A stretch of 64,000 nt of DNA from Vibrio hepatarius (GTDB lineage Bacteria > Pseudomonadota > Gammaproteobacteria > Enterobacterales > Vibrionaceae). The notes under the pieces were generated by a model. It was not told where the DNA came from. It made no database searches and worked only from the letters and a program-made list of their open reading frames with translations. The DNA lies in the NCBI RefSeq assembly GCF_001274785.1, contig NZ_LHPI01000016.1:124001-188000 (forward strand), read 5' to 3'. The position numbers and the translations under genes were made by a program. Below are positions 9,656 through 19,661 of the stretch, one piece after another (within the stretch, counting starts at the first letter, position 1; every line of letters starts with the position of its first letter).

Positions 9656-12600
9656 ATGCAAGGTTGGCTGGTAATCGTGGTGCTGCTGATGTACCTCGGG
9701 CTGCTGTTTCTCATCGCATGGCACGGCGACAAACACCCAAAATGGTTGGCGAAATGGCGTTCGTGGATTTATAGCCTGTCGATTGCGGTTTACTGTACCT
9801 CATGGACGTTTTACGGCACGGTCGGACAAGCGAGCGATAATCCTTGGTCTTTTTTGCCGATCTATCTTGCTCCGATTTTGGTCTTTACGTTTGGCTGGCG
9901 CATTCTCGCGCGCTTAATCATTACTGCCAAACGGGAACACATCACGTCGATCGCCGACTTTATTGCCGCGCGTTACGGTAAGTCACAAGGGTTGGCGGTG
10001 GTCGTTACGCTGATCGCGGTTGCGGGTATCTTGCCTTACATCGCTTTGCAGCTGCGCGGGATCACCATGGGCTTAGAAATCATCGCCCCAGACCTGTCGC
10101 AGAGTTTTGCCAATAACGGTTCAGATGTGTCGTGGTTTGTCGTTGGTGCACTGGCGGTGTTTACCATGCTGTTTGGTACGCGTCATATCGATAATACCGA
10201 GCACCACCGCGGCATGATGATGGCGATTGCGTTTGAATCCTTGATCAAGCTGGTCGCTTTTTTGGTTGTCGGCTGTTTTATCCTTTATCTCGCGCTGGGT
10301 AGCCGCGATATCGAGCTAGTCGAGATCGCCGCACAAACCTATGAATCTCCCAATTTACCCACGCTCGCGATTCACACCTTGTTGACCATGATGGCGATTG
10401 TCTGTCTGCCACGTCAATTCCATACCATGGTGGTGGAGAACGAACGCGCGCAAGACTTGCACACCGCACGTTGGCTATTTCCGATTTATCTGGTGTTGAT
10501 GGGGATTTTTGTCCTTCCGATCGCGTGGGTGGGGCAAAGCCTACTCACCGACGTGAGCCCAGATACCTTTGTGATCAGCTTGCCGATGGCGGTCGGTGCG
10601 ACCGATATTGCGTTGCTGGCGTTCTTAGGCGGCACATCGGCGGCGAGTGGCATGGTCATCGTTTCGACTATTGCGTTAGCGATCATGGTCTCGAACGACT
10701 TGGTGATGCCGCTTATCTTGCGCCGGATGCGTTTATCTCATCGTAACCATCGTCACTTTTCTGGTTTATTGCTGATCATTCGCCGCGCGCTGATCCTGTT
10801 GCTACTGTTTGGCGCTTGGGGTTTTTATCAAGCATTGGGCTCGATTCATTCGCTCTCGGCGATTGGCTTTTTATCTTTTGCCGCGATCACCCAGTTTGCG
10901 CCAGCGATTCTTGGCGGGATGTATTGGCGTCAAGGCAACCGCAAAGGCGCGTATGTCGGCTTGGCGTTCGGTTTTACCATCTGGTTGATTACCTTAATGA
11001 GCCAGACCGATATGCTGGCGGGCGATGCGAGCAACAACTTCCTGTTGTGGATTGTCACGCCGCCAGACTACTTAGAAGCGGCCGGTATCTCAGGTTCAGA
11101 CTGGGGCATTGTGCTGAGTATTGTCGGTAACGCGATTTGTTATGTGCTGGTCTCTATGCTGACTCGAGCCAGCCTGAGTGAGCGCTTACAGTCGGCGTCA
11201 TTTATTGGTACGCCGCTGCCAGAAAACGAAAACATGAGCCTGTACCAAAGCCGCGTGACCGTAGGTGAGTTGGAAATGCTGGCGTCTCGTTTTGTCGGCA
11301 GGCCACGAGTTCGCACTGCATTTAAGCAGTATTGGGCGCAGCAACACGAAACCATGATGCCAAACCAGCAGGCGCCGTCGACGTTAATTCGACATACCGA
11401 GCGCGTGTTGGCGGGTGTGTTTGGTGCCTCTTCGGCGAAGTTAGTGCTAACGTCGGCGCTGCAAGGGCGCAATATGCAGCTTGAAGAAGTGGCAACCATT
11501 GTCGACGAAGCATCGGAGCTGTACGACTTCAGCCGCGGCCTACTCCAAGGGGCGATTGAGCACATTGGCCAAGGTATCGCGGTAGTGGATAAACAGCTCA
11601 GGCTGGTGGCATGGAACCAACGTTATCTAGAACTGTTTACTTTCCCGACTGGATTGATTCAGGTCGGCCGTCCAATCGCCGATGTGATTCGTCACAACGC
11701 GCAGCAAGGCTTATGTGGGCTCGGTGACCCGGAAGACCATGTACGCCGTCGTATTTACCACTTAGAGCAAGGGACGCGCCATACCTCTTCTCGCGTTCGC
11801 CCAGACGGACGAGTGATCGAAGTGCAGGGTAACCCGATGCCAGGTGGTGGCTTCGTGATGAGTTTTACCGATATCACCGTGTTCCGTGAGGCGGAGCAGG
11901 CGTTGAAAGAGGCCAATGAAACGCTGGAAGAACGTGTACACGCGCGAACCGAAGAGCTGGAAAAGCTCAATAAGAAACTGGTGTCGGCGACCCAACGTTC
12001 AGAGCGCGAATCTCAGTCTAAATCTCGCTTCTTGGCCGCTGTCAGCCACGATTTAATGCAGCCACTCAATGCGGCACGCTTGTTTGCTTCGTCATTATCG
12101 GAAGTGGCAAAAGACGATGAAACCAAAAAGCTTTCGCACCATATCGAAAGTGCGCTTGGCGCCGCAGAAGACCTTATCGGTGATTTGCTGGATATCTCGC
12201 GTCTCGAGTCAGGTAAGTTGGACGTCAACATTCATAGCTTTGAAGTCAATGATGTCTTGTCGAACCTTAATGCCGAGTTTAGTGCATTAGCCAAGCAGCA
12301 AGGTGTGCAGTTTGAAATGGTGCCGAGTAGCTTGATCGTCCAGTCTGACCCGAAACTGCTGCGTCGCGTGGTGCAAAACTTCCTGACCAATGCGTTTCGT
12401 TATAACCCGAACGGCAAAGTGGTGTTGGGTGTTCGTCGGGTGAGAGGGCAGGTACGCATCGAAGTGTGGGATAACGGTACTGGCATTGATGAAGATAAGC
12501 AGCAAGAGATTTTTGAAGAGTTCACCCGAGGCAGCCAAGTACGCTCCGATCAGGGGCTCGGGCTTGGTTTGGCGATCTCTAAAGGAATTGCGAATGTCTT

Positions 12601-13084
12601 AGGGCATCAAATCTCGATGCGATCTTGGCCGGGAGATGGCAGTGTCTTCTCAATTACCCTTGAACGCAGCTCAGAAGCGCAGGCTAAGCCGCAAGTCGAG
12701 TCAGCAAGCGCGGCATCTGACTTAAGCCATTTGCGTGTGCTGTGCGTTGATAACGAACCGGATATTTTGGTCGGGATGGAAAACCTACTGGCGCGTTGGG
12801 GCTGCGATGTGCGTACCGCGACCGATATTATCGGCAGTTTGAAATCCATCGATGAAGAGTGGCTACCGGATGTGATTTTATCTGACTATCGTTTGGATAA
12901 CGGACGTACGGGATTAGAAGTGCTGCAACAATGTCGCTTAAGGCTCGGTGATAGCTTTAAAGGTGTCATTATCAGCGCTGACCGTACCAACGACATGATG
13001 GCGGGGATCACTTCCAACGGCTTTAGCTTTATTCCTAAGCCCGTTAAACCGCTTAAGCTTAGAGCGATTCTCAACGGGTTATAG
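9656..13084 (+). CDS. crbS: Hybrid sensor kinase with SSS transporter-like domain (CrbS)
   Basis: Acetate-switch sensor kinase of 1142 residues. About residues 1-490 form a multi-pass sodium:solute symporter-like domain, followed by a PAS-like region (about 620-750), a short coiled coil (about 745-785), the DHp helix with phospho-acceptor H798 in AAVSHDLMQPLNAAR, the ATPase domain (NFLTNAFRYNPNG, WDNGTGID, GLGLGLAISKGI) and a C-terminal receiver with D1077 in LSDYRLDNG and the FIPKP lysine. In V. cholerae and Pseudomonas, CrbS with CrbR activates acs; here crbR, actP and acs are all within 14 kb. The symporter-like domain may sense or carry the ligand. Confidence 0.92.
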   Translation: MQGWLVIVVLLMYLGLLFLIAWHGDKHPKWLAKWRSWIYSLSIAVYCTSWTFYGTVGQASDNPWSFLPIYLAPILVFTFGWRILARLIITAKREHITSIADFIAARYGKSQGLAVVVTLIAVAGILPYIALQLRGITMGLEIIAPDLSQSFANNGSDVSWFVVGALAVFTMLFGTRHIDNTEHHRGMMMAIAFESLIKLVAFLVVGCFILYLALGSRDIELVEIAAQTYESPNLPTLAIHTLLTMMAIVCLPRQFHTMVVENERAQDLHTARWLFPIYLVLMGIFVLPIAWVGQSLLTDVSPDTFVISLPMAVGATDIALLAFLGGTSAASGMVIVSTIALAIMVSNDLVMPLILRRMRLSHRNHRHFSGLLLIIRRALILLLLFGAWGFYQALGSIHSLSAIGFLSFAAITQFAPAILGGMYWRQGNRKGAYVGLAFGFTIWLITLMSQTDMLAGDASNNFLLWIVTPPDYLEAAGISGSDWGIVLSIVGNAICYVLVSMLTRASLSERLQSASFIGTPLPENENMSLYQSRVTVGELEMLASRFVGRPRVRTAFKQYWAQQHETMMPNQQAPSTLIRHTERVLAGVFGASSAKLVLTSALQGRNMQLEEVATIVDEASELYDFSRGLLQGAIEHIGQGIAVVDKQLRLVAWNQRYLELFTFPTGLIQVGRPIADVIRHNAQQGLCGLGDPEDHVRRRIYHLEQGTRHTSSRVRPDGRVIEVQGNPMPGGGFVMSFTDITVFREAEQALKEANETLEERVHARTEELEKLNKKLVSATQRSERESQSKSRFLAAVSHDLMQPLNAARLFASSLSEVAKDDETKKLSHHIESALGAAEDLIGDLLDISRLESGKLDVNIHSFEVNDVLSNLNAEFSALAKQQGVQFEMVPSSLIVQSDPKLLRRVVQNFLTNAFRYNPNGKVVLGVRRVRGQVRIEVWDNGTGIDEDKQQEIFEEFTRGSQVRSDQGLGLGLAISKGIANVLGHQISMRSWPGDGSVFSITLERSSEAQAKPQVESASAASDLSHLRVLCVDNEPDILVGMENLLARWGCDVRTATDIIGSLKSIDEEWLPDVILSDYRLDNGRTGLEVLQQCRLRLGDSFKGVIISADRTNDMMAGITSNGFSFIPKPVKPLKLRAILNGL

Positions 13085-13098
13085 CCAGTATCAGAGAA

Positions 13099-13131
13099 AT
13101 AAAAAAGCCTGCATTGTGCAGGCTTTTTTCA
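13099..13131. terminator. Bidirectional terminator between crbS and the anchored-protein gene
   Basis: A6, stem GCCTGCA (13107-13113), loop TTG, TGCAGGC (13117-13123), then T6. It serves two converging genes. Confidence 0.93.
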
Positions 13132-13161
13132 TTTGACTGTCGCGCCTTAAATAAGGTTGTA

Positions 13162-13647
13162 TCACTGCTCAGTAAACAGCGTTTCGTACTTCACAAATGC
13201 GGTTTGTGTTTCACCGTAGTAAAGCGTGCCATTGGATTGAATCGCAACACGCAACCAGCTTTCAGGTGAGCTTGGTGTTGGTAAGCTGATGTACCAGTTT
13301 TTACCTTCACTCCCTGCTGCCGTCATATCGAGCGGTTTGCCAGTTTTGTCTTGGTCGTCAACCAAAGAGAGTTTTACTCCCTCAAGAGCAAAGTCAGATT
13401 CTAGAGATAATTCTAGCGCTGACTTTGTGAGGTTTTTAGAGCGAAACAGCACTTTAAACTCACCGTTCTCCATGCCACACAAACCGCTGGTGTAACGACA
13501 GTTGGACTTGGACACGAGCTTGTAGGTTTCACCTTCTTGTGCAGCATGCGGCTTTTCACTTATCGCCATGTCAGTACCGAAGTAAGCGATGATAGATAAG
13601 ATGGGTGCTATGAGTAGGGCGATGATTAAGTGCTTGTTTTTAAACAT
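13162..13647 (-). CDS. Hypothetical membrane-anchored protein
   Basis: A 161-residue protein I do not recognise. It has one N-terminal hydrophobic helix (LIIALLIAPILSIIAYFGTDMAI, about 7-29) that could be an uncleaved anchor, then a soluble, mainly beta-like domain that should face the periplasm. Two cysteines (about 50 and 57, NCRYTSGLCG) could form a disulfide. A good AAGGA site precedes ATG 13647. It lies between crbS and actP but has its own strand unit, about 110 bp after the actP terminator, so it is probably read from its own promoter. A link to acetate uptake is suggested by position only. Confidence 0.75.
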   Translation of the reverse strand: MFKNKHLIIALLIAPILSIIAYFGTDMAISEKPHAAQEGETYKLVSKSNCRYTSGLCGMENGEFKVLFRSKNLTKSALELSLESDFALEGVKLSLVDDQDKTGKPLDMTAAGSEGKNWYISLPTPSSPESWLRVAIQSNGTLYYGETQTAFVKYETLFTEQ

Positions 13648-13702
13648 TTGGGCTTCCTTGCTACAACGTTATTTGGCCTAAATTACCTCAATCAAGGGTA
13701 AT

Positions 13703-13740
13703 AAAAAAGCCCCCTGACGGGTAGTCCAAAAGGGGGCTTA
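13703..13740 (-). terminator. Terminator of the DUF4212-actP operon
   Basis: Read on the minus strand: AAGCCCCCT pairs with AGGGGGCTT around a 15-base loop, then TTTTTTATT. It lies just after the actP stop. Confidence 0.9.
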
Positions 13741-13758
13741 GAGTGTTTTATTTAACGA

Positions 13759-15486
13759 TTAGTGATCGACTGCGTCACTTGCACCTGCTGGTACACGTAC
13801 GTGTTCAACCAGATCTTTAACTTCTTGTGGTGTTTCCGCTGTTACTTTAGATACACCGTACGCTACTGCGAAGTTAAATACCGCACCTACCGCACCAAAT
13901 GCGTTTGGCTCGATACCTAGGAACCAGTTGCTGCCCCAGCTTTGTAGGTAAGTCCAATCTGAGATGAATAGGATACCTTTGTGCTGGAATACGTAGAACA
14001 GAGTAATACTGATACCAGTGATCATACCTGCGATAGCACCTTCTTTGTTGATGTTCTTACTGAAGATACCCATCATCAGTGCAGGGAAGATGGAGGACGC
14101 CGCCAGACCAAAGGCCAGTGCAACCGTACCTGCTGCGAAGCCTGGTGGATGGAGACCTAAGTAACCCGCCACCGCAATGGCTACCGCCATCGAGATTCGA
14201 CTCGCCAATAGTTCTTTCTTCTCGGATATATTCGGGTTTATCACGCCTTTGATTAAGTCGTGCGATATCGCCGAAGATATTGCCAATAGGAGACCTGCTG
14301 CGGTTGATAGTGCTGCTGCCAGACCACCTGCCGCGACGAGTGCGATTACCCAGTTAGGTAGTTTCGCGATCTCTGGGTTAGCCAGTACCATGATGTCGTT
14401 ATCAACGCGAAGTTCGTTGGTTTCAGCATTTGACGTGTACTGGATGTTGCCATCGCCGTTCTTATCATCAAAGCCTAGCAGACCTGTCTTCTCCCAGTTT
14501 TTGAACCAGTCAGGACGTTCGTCATACGCTAGGTGCTGACCTGGAGCTGGGTTTACAGTATCCATTAGGTTTAGACGAGCCATCGCAGATACTGCTGGTG
14601 CAGTTGTGTATAGGATAGCGATGAACACAAGTGCCCAACCTGCTGACGTACGTGCGTCACGTACTTTTGGTACCGTGAAGAAACGAATGATTACGTGTGG
14701 CAGACCTGCTGTACCGATCATTAGCGACATAGTGTAAGCGAACATGTTTAGTGTATCGCCACGCACCTGGGTGGTGTATTCACTAAAGCCGAGTTCGGTC
14801 ACCACTTGGTCGAGCCTATCGAGTAGATAGACATCGGTGCCGGAAATGGTGCTCCCTAGCCCAATCTGCGGGAATGGGTTACCAGTAAGCTGCAGAGAGA
14901 TAAAGATTGCTGGGATAGTGTAAGCAAGAATGAGTACGCAATATTGAGCAATCTGCGTGTATGTGATGCCTTTCATGCCGCCAAGAACCGCGTACAGAAA
15001 TACGATACACATACCGATTAGTAGACCTGTAGAGTAGTCAACCTCTAGGAAGCGACCAAACGCAACACCCACACCTTTCATCTGACCGATAACGTAAGTT
15101 ACCGACGCGATGATTAGACAAACAACCGCTACAATACGTGCTGCGTTTGAGTAGAAACGTTCACCTACAAACTCTGGTACTGTGAATTTGCCGAACTTAC
15201 GTAGGTAAGGTGCAAGAAGTAGCGCGAGAAGTACGTAACCACCAGTCCAACCCATTAGGAATACAGAGCCGCCGTAACCCATGAAGGCGATAAGACCTGC
15301 CATAGAGATAAATGACGCCGCTGACATCCAGTCTGCTGCTGTTGCCATACCGTTAGCGATAGGGTTTACACCACCGCCTGCAACGTAGAACTCTTTAGTT
15401 GATCCAGCACGTGCCCAAATCGCGATACCGATGTAAAGGATAAAGGTCGCACCAACAACGAGGTAAGTGATTGTTTTCAAATCCAT
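13759..15486 (-). CDS. actP: Acetate/cation symporter, VC_2705-type large subunit (ActP)
   Basis: Sodium:solute symporter of 575 residues in the inner membrane, about 13 hydrophobic segments, with SSS signatures such as GMATAADWMSAASFI and GLAAALSTAAGLLLAISSAISHDL. It belongs to the longer symporter subfamily that comes with a DUF4212 small subunit; its gene starts 12 bp after the small-subunit stop, so the two form one operon. Acetate is the probable substrate because of the neighbouring acs and crbS/crbR. Odd feature: an extra soluble loop (about 305-375) has an EF-hand-like stretch, D341-x-N-x-D345-x-N347-I-x-x-x-S352. Confidence 0.9.
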   Translation of the reverse strand: MDLKTITYLVVGATFILYIGIAIWARAGSTKEFYVAGGGVNPIANGMATAADWMSAASFISMAGLIAFMGYGGSVFLMGWTGGYVLLALLLAPYLRKFGKFTVPEFVGERFYSNAARIVAVVCLIIASVTYVIGQMKGVGVAFGRFLEVDYSTGLLIGMCIVFLYAVLGGMKGITYTQIAQYCVLILAYTIPAIFISLQLTGNPFPQIGLGSTISGTDVYLLDRLDQVVTELGFSEYTTQVRGDTLNMFAYTMSLMIGTAGLPHVIIRFFTVPKVRDARTSAGWALVFIAILYTTAPAVSAMARLNLMDTVNPAPGQHLAYDERPDWFKNWEKTGLLGFDDKNGDGNIQYTSNAETNELRVDNDIMVLANPEIAKLPNWVIALVAAGGLAAALSTAAGLLLAISSAISHDLIKGVINPNISEKKELLASRISMAVAIAVAGYLGLHPPGFAAGTVALAFGLAASSIFPALMMGIFSKNINKEGAIAGMITGISITLFYVFQHKGILFISDWTYLQSWGSNWFLGIEPNAFGAVGAVFNFAVAYGVSKVTAETPQEVKDLVEHVRVPAGASDAVDH

Positions 15487-15498
15487 CTGAGTGACTCC

Positions 15499-15762
15499 TT
15501 ACTCGTCCACGTTAAATTCGCGGTCAATTTTGCGCATTTTCCACGCGTAGTAGAAAATAATGCCGAGGAACGCATAGATGGAACCTTGTTGAGCAAACCA
15601 GAAACCTAGCTTGTATCCACCTAATTGAAATTGATTCAGTACGTCGACAAACAAAATGCCACAGCCAAATGAAACGACAAACCAAATGATCATCAAGTTG
15701 ATCATCAGTTTTACGTTTTTGTCCCAGTAGGCTTTGGCTTTATCCTGACTTTCAAACGCCAT
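15499..15762 (-). CDS. Symporter small subunit, DUF4212
   Basis: An 87-residue membrane protein of the DUF4212 family, always found before VC_2705-type symporters. Two hydrophobic helices are visible (LMINLMIIWFVVSFGCGILF and FAQQGSIYAFLGIIFYYAW). I place the start at ATG 15762 because AAGGAGG lies 7 bases upstream; the frame is open to 15810 but those extra residues carry no signal. Its role is probably to assemble or regulate the large subunit; no catalytic residues are apparent. Confidence 0.92.
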   Translation of the reverse strand: MAFESQDKAKAYWDKNVKLMINLMIIWFVVSFGCGILFVDVLNQFQLGGYKLGFWFAQQGSIYAFLGIIFYYAWKMRKIDREFNVDE

Positions 15763-15864
15763 TGCCGCCTCCTTACGATTGCTTATGTTGTTAAGAAAAT
15801 GTTTCACCATCTACATTAGCAAGGTGTTGGCAAGAACTCTTTTCAACTTTAGTCGTGGGGGTAT

Positions 15865-15895
15865 ATAAAAAAAGCGCCTTTAAAATAGGCGCTTA
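15865..15895 (-). terminator. Terminator after the MarC-family gene
   Basis: On the minus strand AAGCGCCT pairs with AGGCGCTT around ATTTTAA, then TTTTTTT (15867-15873). Confidence 0.9.
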
Positions 15896-15983
15896 CAGAT
15901 GGGTGGGGTTATTTTTGTGATGTTAACGATGTGTTAATTTAGCCAAAGGTCTAATAATTCATCGCTTTGAGTCGTATTTATTT

Positions 15984-16607
15984 TCAAACATAGAAGTCTT
16001 TTATACCCATTAAAAGATTGTTTAATGCGACGGCGGCCAAAATTAACCCCATAACACGACTGATGATCGCGGCGCCGACGTTGCCAATCCATTTTTGGAT
16101 ATGCGTCGCACCAAGCAGCAACAGCAAGGTGATAAGCAACACTAGAATCATCACGCCCGCCGTCATCCCTTGATCCAGAAAAGAGTTACGGTGATTGTCG
16201 GTTAACATCACAATTGCCATCATCGCACCCGGTGAAGCAATCGATGGGATCGCCAACGGATACACCGCCAGGTTTGCCAAATCAGATTTACTGAGATCTT
16301 GAGACAGCTTGGTTTCTTGGTCGGGTTTGGATTCACCAAAGATCATGCTGAGTGCAAACAGCAGCAATACTAAACCGCCTGCGGCTTGAAACGCAGGCAA
16401 TGGAATTTGCATCGCTTCTAGCAGTAACTGACCAGCTATGAGGAAAAATAGCAGTACGCCCGTGGCGATGCCGACCGCTTTCAGAGCCACCAACCGACGC
16501 TGTTTAGCCGTCAGGTGATGAGTTTGTGAAAGGTAGACAGGTACAGTACCAACAGGGTCGATCACTGCCCACAGAACAACGAATTGAGTAATTAAGATAC
16601 TAAGCAA
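15984..16607 (-). CDS. MarC-family inner-membrane protein
   Basis: A 207-residue protein with six predicted membrane segments; the start LITQFVVLWAVIDPVGTVPVYLS and LAIPSIASPGAMMAIVML are typical of the MarC/YhgN family. The family has no firmly established function; MarC is not in fact needed for multiple antibiotic resistance in E. coli. The start appears to be TTG at 16607 with GGGAG about 10 bases upstream, because any later start would cut into the first membrane segment. It is downstream of crbR on the same strand, with a 136-base gap and its own terminator. Confidence 0.87.
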   Translation of the reverse strand: MLSILITQFVVLWAVIDPVGTVPVYLSQTHHLTAKQRRLVALKAVGIATGVLLFFLIAGQLLLEAMQIPLPAFQAAGGLVLLLFALSMIFGESKPDQETKLSQDLSKSDLANLAVYPLAIPSIASPGAMMAIVMLTDNHRNSFLDQGMTAGVMILVLLITLLLLLGATHIQKWIGNVGAAIISRVMGLILAAVALNNLLMGIKDFYV

Positions 16608-16743
16608 GCTTTTGGCTCCCAGAGTTAGTGAAACAGAGGGATAACATACTTGGCGACGGGATGAGGGAGTGCTCAGGAGCCCCGTTAGCCTGAGTTAGTC
16701 ACAATAGCTTAAATTGGGCTCAATTGCGTTAAATTACAGTGAA

Positions 16744-17379
16744 TTAAGACTCGGATTCGAGTTGTTGCAGCAAGATAACGGCTTGGGTGCGGTTTTTCAC
16801 CCCAAGTTTGCGGAAGATCGCGGTCATGTGCGCTTTGATGGTCGCTTCAGATACATTGAGTTCATAGGCGATTTGCTTGTTAAGTAGGCCATCTGACAAC
16901 ATGCCTAATACTTTGTATTGCTGTGGTGTTAGGGTCGAGATCTTTTCAGCAAGGTCGCTACACGCAGCGTTGTTCGTAATCAAGCCTTCAGGGAAAAACG
17001 GTTCGCCATTTAATACTTGGTTCAACGCACTTACCAACTCACGCATATCGCTCGATTTCGGAATAAAACCAAACGCACCGTGGCTCTTTACTTGCGTGAC
17101 AACCGACGACTCTTCGCTGGCAGAGACAACCACGATCGGCAGATCAGGGTATTCTGCGCGCAGGTGTATTAAGCCCGACATTCCGTTCGCGCCCGGCATT
17201 TTTAAATCAAGCAGCAGTAAATCTGGCTCTTCTTCTTTGGCCAAAACTGCGAGTAGCGCTTCAAGCGAGTCGGCTTCCAGCAAGTTGGCGCCACTTACCG
17301 CCATGTGGACGGATTGGAAAAGCGCGTTGCGGAAAAGGGGATGATCGTCGGCGATGATTATGTTGTATGTCGAATCCAT
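16744..17379 (-). CDS. crbR: LuxR/NarL-type response regulator (CrbR)
   Basis: Response regulator for the acetate switch. The receiver (about 5-120) has the acidic pair in IIADDHPLF and the phospho-acceptor aspartate in LLLLDLKMPG, and a lysine in GFIPKSS. The C-terminal helix-turn-helix reads LTPQQYKVLGMLSDGLLNKQIAYELNVSEATIKAHM. The protein matches the CrbR/ErdR type that activates acs in Vibrio and Pseudomonas. Start is ATG 17379; an in-frame GTG at 17391 would add four residues, and neither has a good ribosome site. Its kinase would be CrbS at 9656. The two genes are not in one operon, so pairing is by family knowledge and proximity. Confidence 0.9.
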   Translation of the reverse strand: MDSTYNIIIADDHPLFRNALFQSVHMAVSGANLLEADSLEALLAVLAKEEEPDLLLLDLKMPGANGMSGLIHLRAEYPDLPIVVVSASEESSVVTQVKSHGAFGFIPKSSDMRELVSALNQVLNGEPFFPEGLITNNAACSDLAEKISTLTPQQYKVLGMLSDGLLNKQIAYELNVSEATIKAHMTAIFRKLGVKNRTQAVILLQQLESES

Positions 17380-17677
17380 GACGTTAAACACTTATAACAA
17401 ACTAGTTAAATGATTATTGTCACCTTTGCGTTACGGGACAATGTTTATTCACTAAAAGTCTGAACTAAATCGGGTTTTATTAGAAAAATTGCATATAAAT
17501 GTTTGTTCCCTTGTCACCAATAGAACCGGTGTCATCCCAAACGCCAATCTCGATTTAAACTAGCACGGATTCGAATTGGCAAGGTTATTGATTTTTCAGA
17601 CAAAACAACGCCGCCTCAAACAGTGAAGGCAGCGCTGGTTAGCATGGTTTCTTGCGGCGTTTAAAACACCGATGAGC

Positions 17678-19468
17678 TTAAAGACTATGGGTGGTCAAAT
17701 GCTCTAAGAACGGCTCAGCTGGCATAAATCCGGTAATACGGGCGTTAGGGATATGTTCGCCTTTCGCGTTCCAAAATTCGATGGTTGGCAAACCGAGAAC
17801 GTTCATTTGTTTTAACAATTCAATGTCTTGTGGGGTGTTTTTCGTCACATCCGCTTGGAGTAAGACAAAGTTCTTCAATTTACCTTCGACATTGGTTTCG
17901 TGAAAAGTGTACTTTTCAAACTCTTTACACGCGACACACCAGTCGGCGTAGAAATCGAGCATGACGGGTTTGCCGGCAAGCTTGGCTTGCTCAAGCTGAG
18001 TTTCTAGTTCTGACGCCGTTGAGATACGGATAAATTCAATGCTCGCCTGCTGTTTCGCCGCTGGTGGATTAAACCAATAGTTCAGTGCAGGCTGTGCTGA
18101 GGCGAATAACCCGAGTACGGCAATAATACCGATGGTGCTTTGCTTCCAGCCGCCAAAGGTGAGTGAATTCTTGACATGGTAAAGCCAACCAAACGCGGCG
18201 ATACCGAGTGCTGACCACAGGCCAGTTGACCATGCTTCTGGCAGGATACGTTCGAGTAAGAAGATTGGCGCAGCCAGCAAGATAAAGCCAAACAGTGTTT
18301 TTACTCTGTCCATCCAGTTACCTGCTTTTGGTAGCAGTTTATTGCCGAATACCGCAACCAACATCAGCGGAATTCCCATACCGATTGCTAAGGCGTAGAG
18401 TGCAACACCACCAGTCAGCAGGTCGCCACTTTGCGCGACATACAGCAGTGCACCAGACAGCGGTGCGGTTGTACACGGAGAGCAGACCAATCCTGAAATG
18501 GCACCCATGGCGAAGACGCCCAGTGAGCTACCACCTTGTTGCTTGTTGCTAAGGCTATTCAGCCAGGTTTGTACGCCACTTGGCAGCTGTAGGTTATAAA
18601 CGCCAAACATTGACAGCGCCAAGGTGACGAACAATACGCTCAGACCGATCAGGACATACGGGTGCTGCATTGCCGCTTGAAATTGCATGCCTGCGGATGC
18701 AACCACTAAACCGAGCAGGGTATAGGTCAGCGCCATCCCTTGAACGTAGACAAAAGATAGACCTAGTGCGCGGCGATGGCTTAACTGACCGTTGCCAAGC
18801 ACGATACTGGTCAAAATCGGGTACATCGGCAGTACGCAAGGCGTGAACGCTAAGCCCACTCCCAACGCTAAAAACAGGAGCGGTGTCCACCAGTTATCGC
18901 TGAGCTTCGACGCTAGGTTGGAATCTTGTGACGCTGGTGTCGATGGTGTTTGTGCTGAGTTACTTGGCGCGGAGTCAACTTGCGCAGGTGTTTGCGTCAC
19001 ACTGTTGCTGTCCGAAAACGCAAAGCTGGTGACATCGATAACACGTGTTTCAGGCGGATAACAGAAGCCAGCTTTCGCACAGCCTTGGTATTGAACGATT
19101 AAGCGAGCGCCTTCTTGATAGTCTGACAAAGAGACTTCAACAAACAGCGGTGTGGTATAGATGTTTACCTCACCAAAAAACTCGTCTTTGTACGGTTCGC
19201 CGTCGCGCATGCTGACTTCGTTGACGGTAACATTTTCGCCGCTGACCGCAATGCGGTGTTGATAAAGGTAGTACTCAGGTTTGACCTGCCAGTCGATCAG
19301 GACGCGATTACCTTGTTGGAAATAATTCAACGGAAAAGCTTCGTCTACAGGAACAAATCGGTCCTTGTTATCAAAACTGAGCGTAGAGTTGTTGTTGCCA
19401 AAAACCGCCAGAGCTGGCGTTGAAAGCATGGAAAAACAAAGAATTATCAGCGTAAAGGCAAAGCGCAT
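17678..19468 (-). CDS. dsbD: Thiol:disulfide interchange protein DsbD
   Basis: Inner-membrane protein that passes electrons from cytoplasmic thioredoxin to periplasmic DsbC and cytochrome c maturation proteins. A signal peptide ends at about residue 21 (STPALA). The N-terminal alpha domain has the cysteine pair in [15 protein letters not shown], the membrane beta domain has [13 protein letters not shown] and [13 protein letters not shown], and the C-terminal thioredoxin domain has [16 protein letters not shown]. All six working cysteines are intact. Start taken as ATG 19468; an in-frame GTG at 19480 adds four residues. Length of 596 agrees with the family (565-600). Confidence 0.97.
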   Translation of the reverse strand: MRFAFTLIILCFSMLSTPALAVFGNNNSTLSFDNKDRFVPVDEAFPLNYFQQGNRVLIDWQVKPEYYLYQHRIAVSGENVTVNEVSMRDGEPYKDEFFGEVNIYTTPLFVEVSLSDYQEGARLIVQYQGCAKAGFCYPPETRVIDVTSFAFSDSNSVTQTPAQVDSAPSNSAQTPSTPASQDSNLASKLSDNWWTPLLFLALGVGLAFTPCVLPMYPILTSIVLGNGQLSHRRALGLSFVYVQGMALTYTLLGLVVASAGMQFQAAMQHPYVLIGLSVLFVTLALSMFGVYNLQLPSGVQTWLNSLSNKQQGGSSLGVFAMGAISGLVCSPCTTAPLSGALLYVAQSGDLLTGGVALYALAIGMGIPLMLVAVFGNKLLPKAGNWMDRVKTLFGFILLAAPIFLLERILPEAWSTGLWSALGIAAFGWLYHVKNSLTFGGWKQSTIGIIAVLGLFASAQPALNYWFNPPAAKQQASIEFIRISTASELETQLEQAKLAGKPVMLDFYADWCVACKEFEKYTFHETNVEGKLKNFVLLQADVTKNTPQDIELLKQMNVLGLPTIEFWNAKGEHIPNARITGFMPAEPFLEHLTTHSL

Positions 19469-19599
19469 AAAGTCAGTCACTTGAGTTAATTTTGTTCATT
19501 TTAACTCATTAGGACAGAAGAAAGGACGAAGAAGTTTCAAGCCAAAGAAAATAATCTCACCGCGCGGGTTAATAGAAAAGTATGAGAAGGGGTAAAGTC

Positions 19600-19640
19600 G
19601 CTGAGAAACCCTGATGATTCAGGCTACAGAGTTTCTCAGC
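19600..19640 (-). other. Nested hairpin downstream of the argR-family gene
   Basis: GCTGAGAAAC (19600-19609) pairs perfectly with GTTTCTCAGC (19631-19640); inside, CCTGA (19610-19614) pairs with TCAGG (19619-19623). It lies 21 bases after the argR stop. The U-tract on the minus strand is poor (GACTTTACC), so it is a weak terminator or a 3' stability structure. Confidence 0.75.
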
Positions 19641-19661
19641 TTTGACTGTTTTGCTCTCGCT

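Noticed and set aside
16877..17344. 155-codon plus-strand open frame
   Set aside because: Antisense to crbR; no recognisable protein features.
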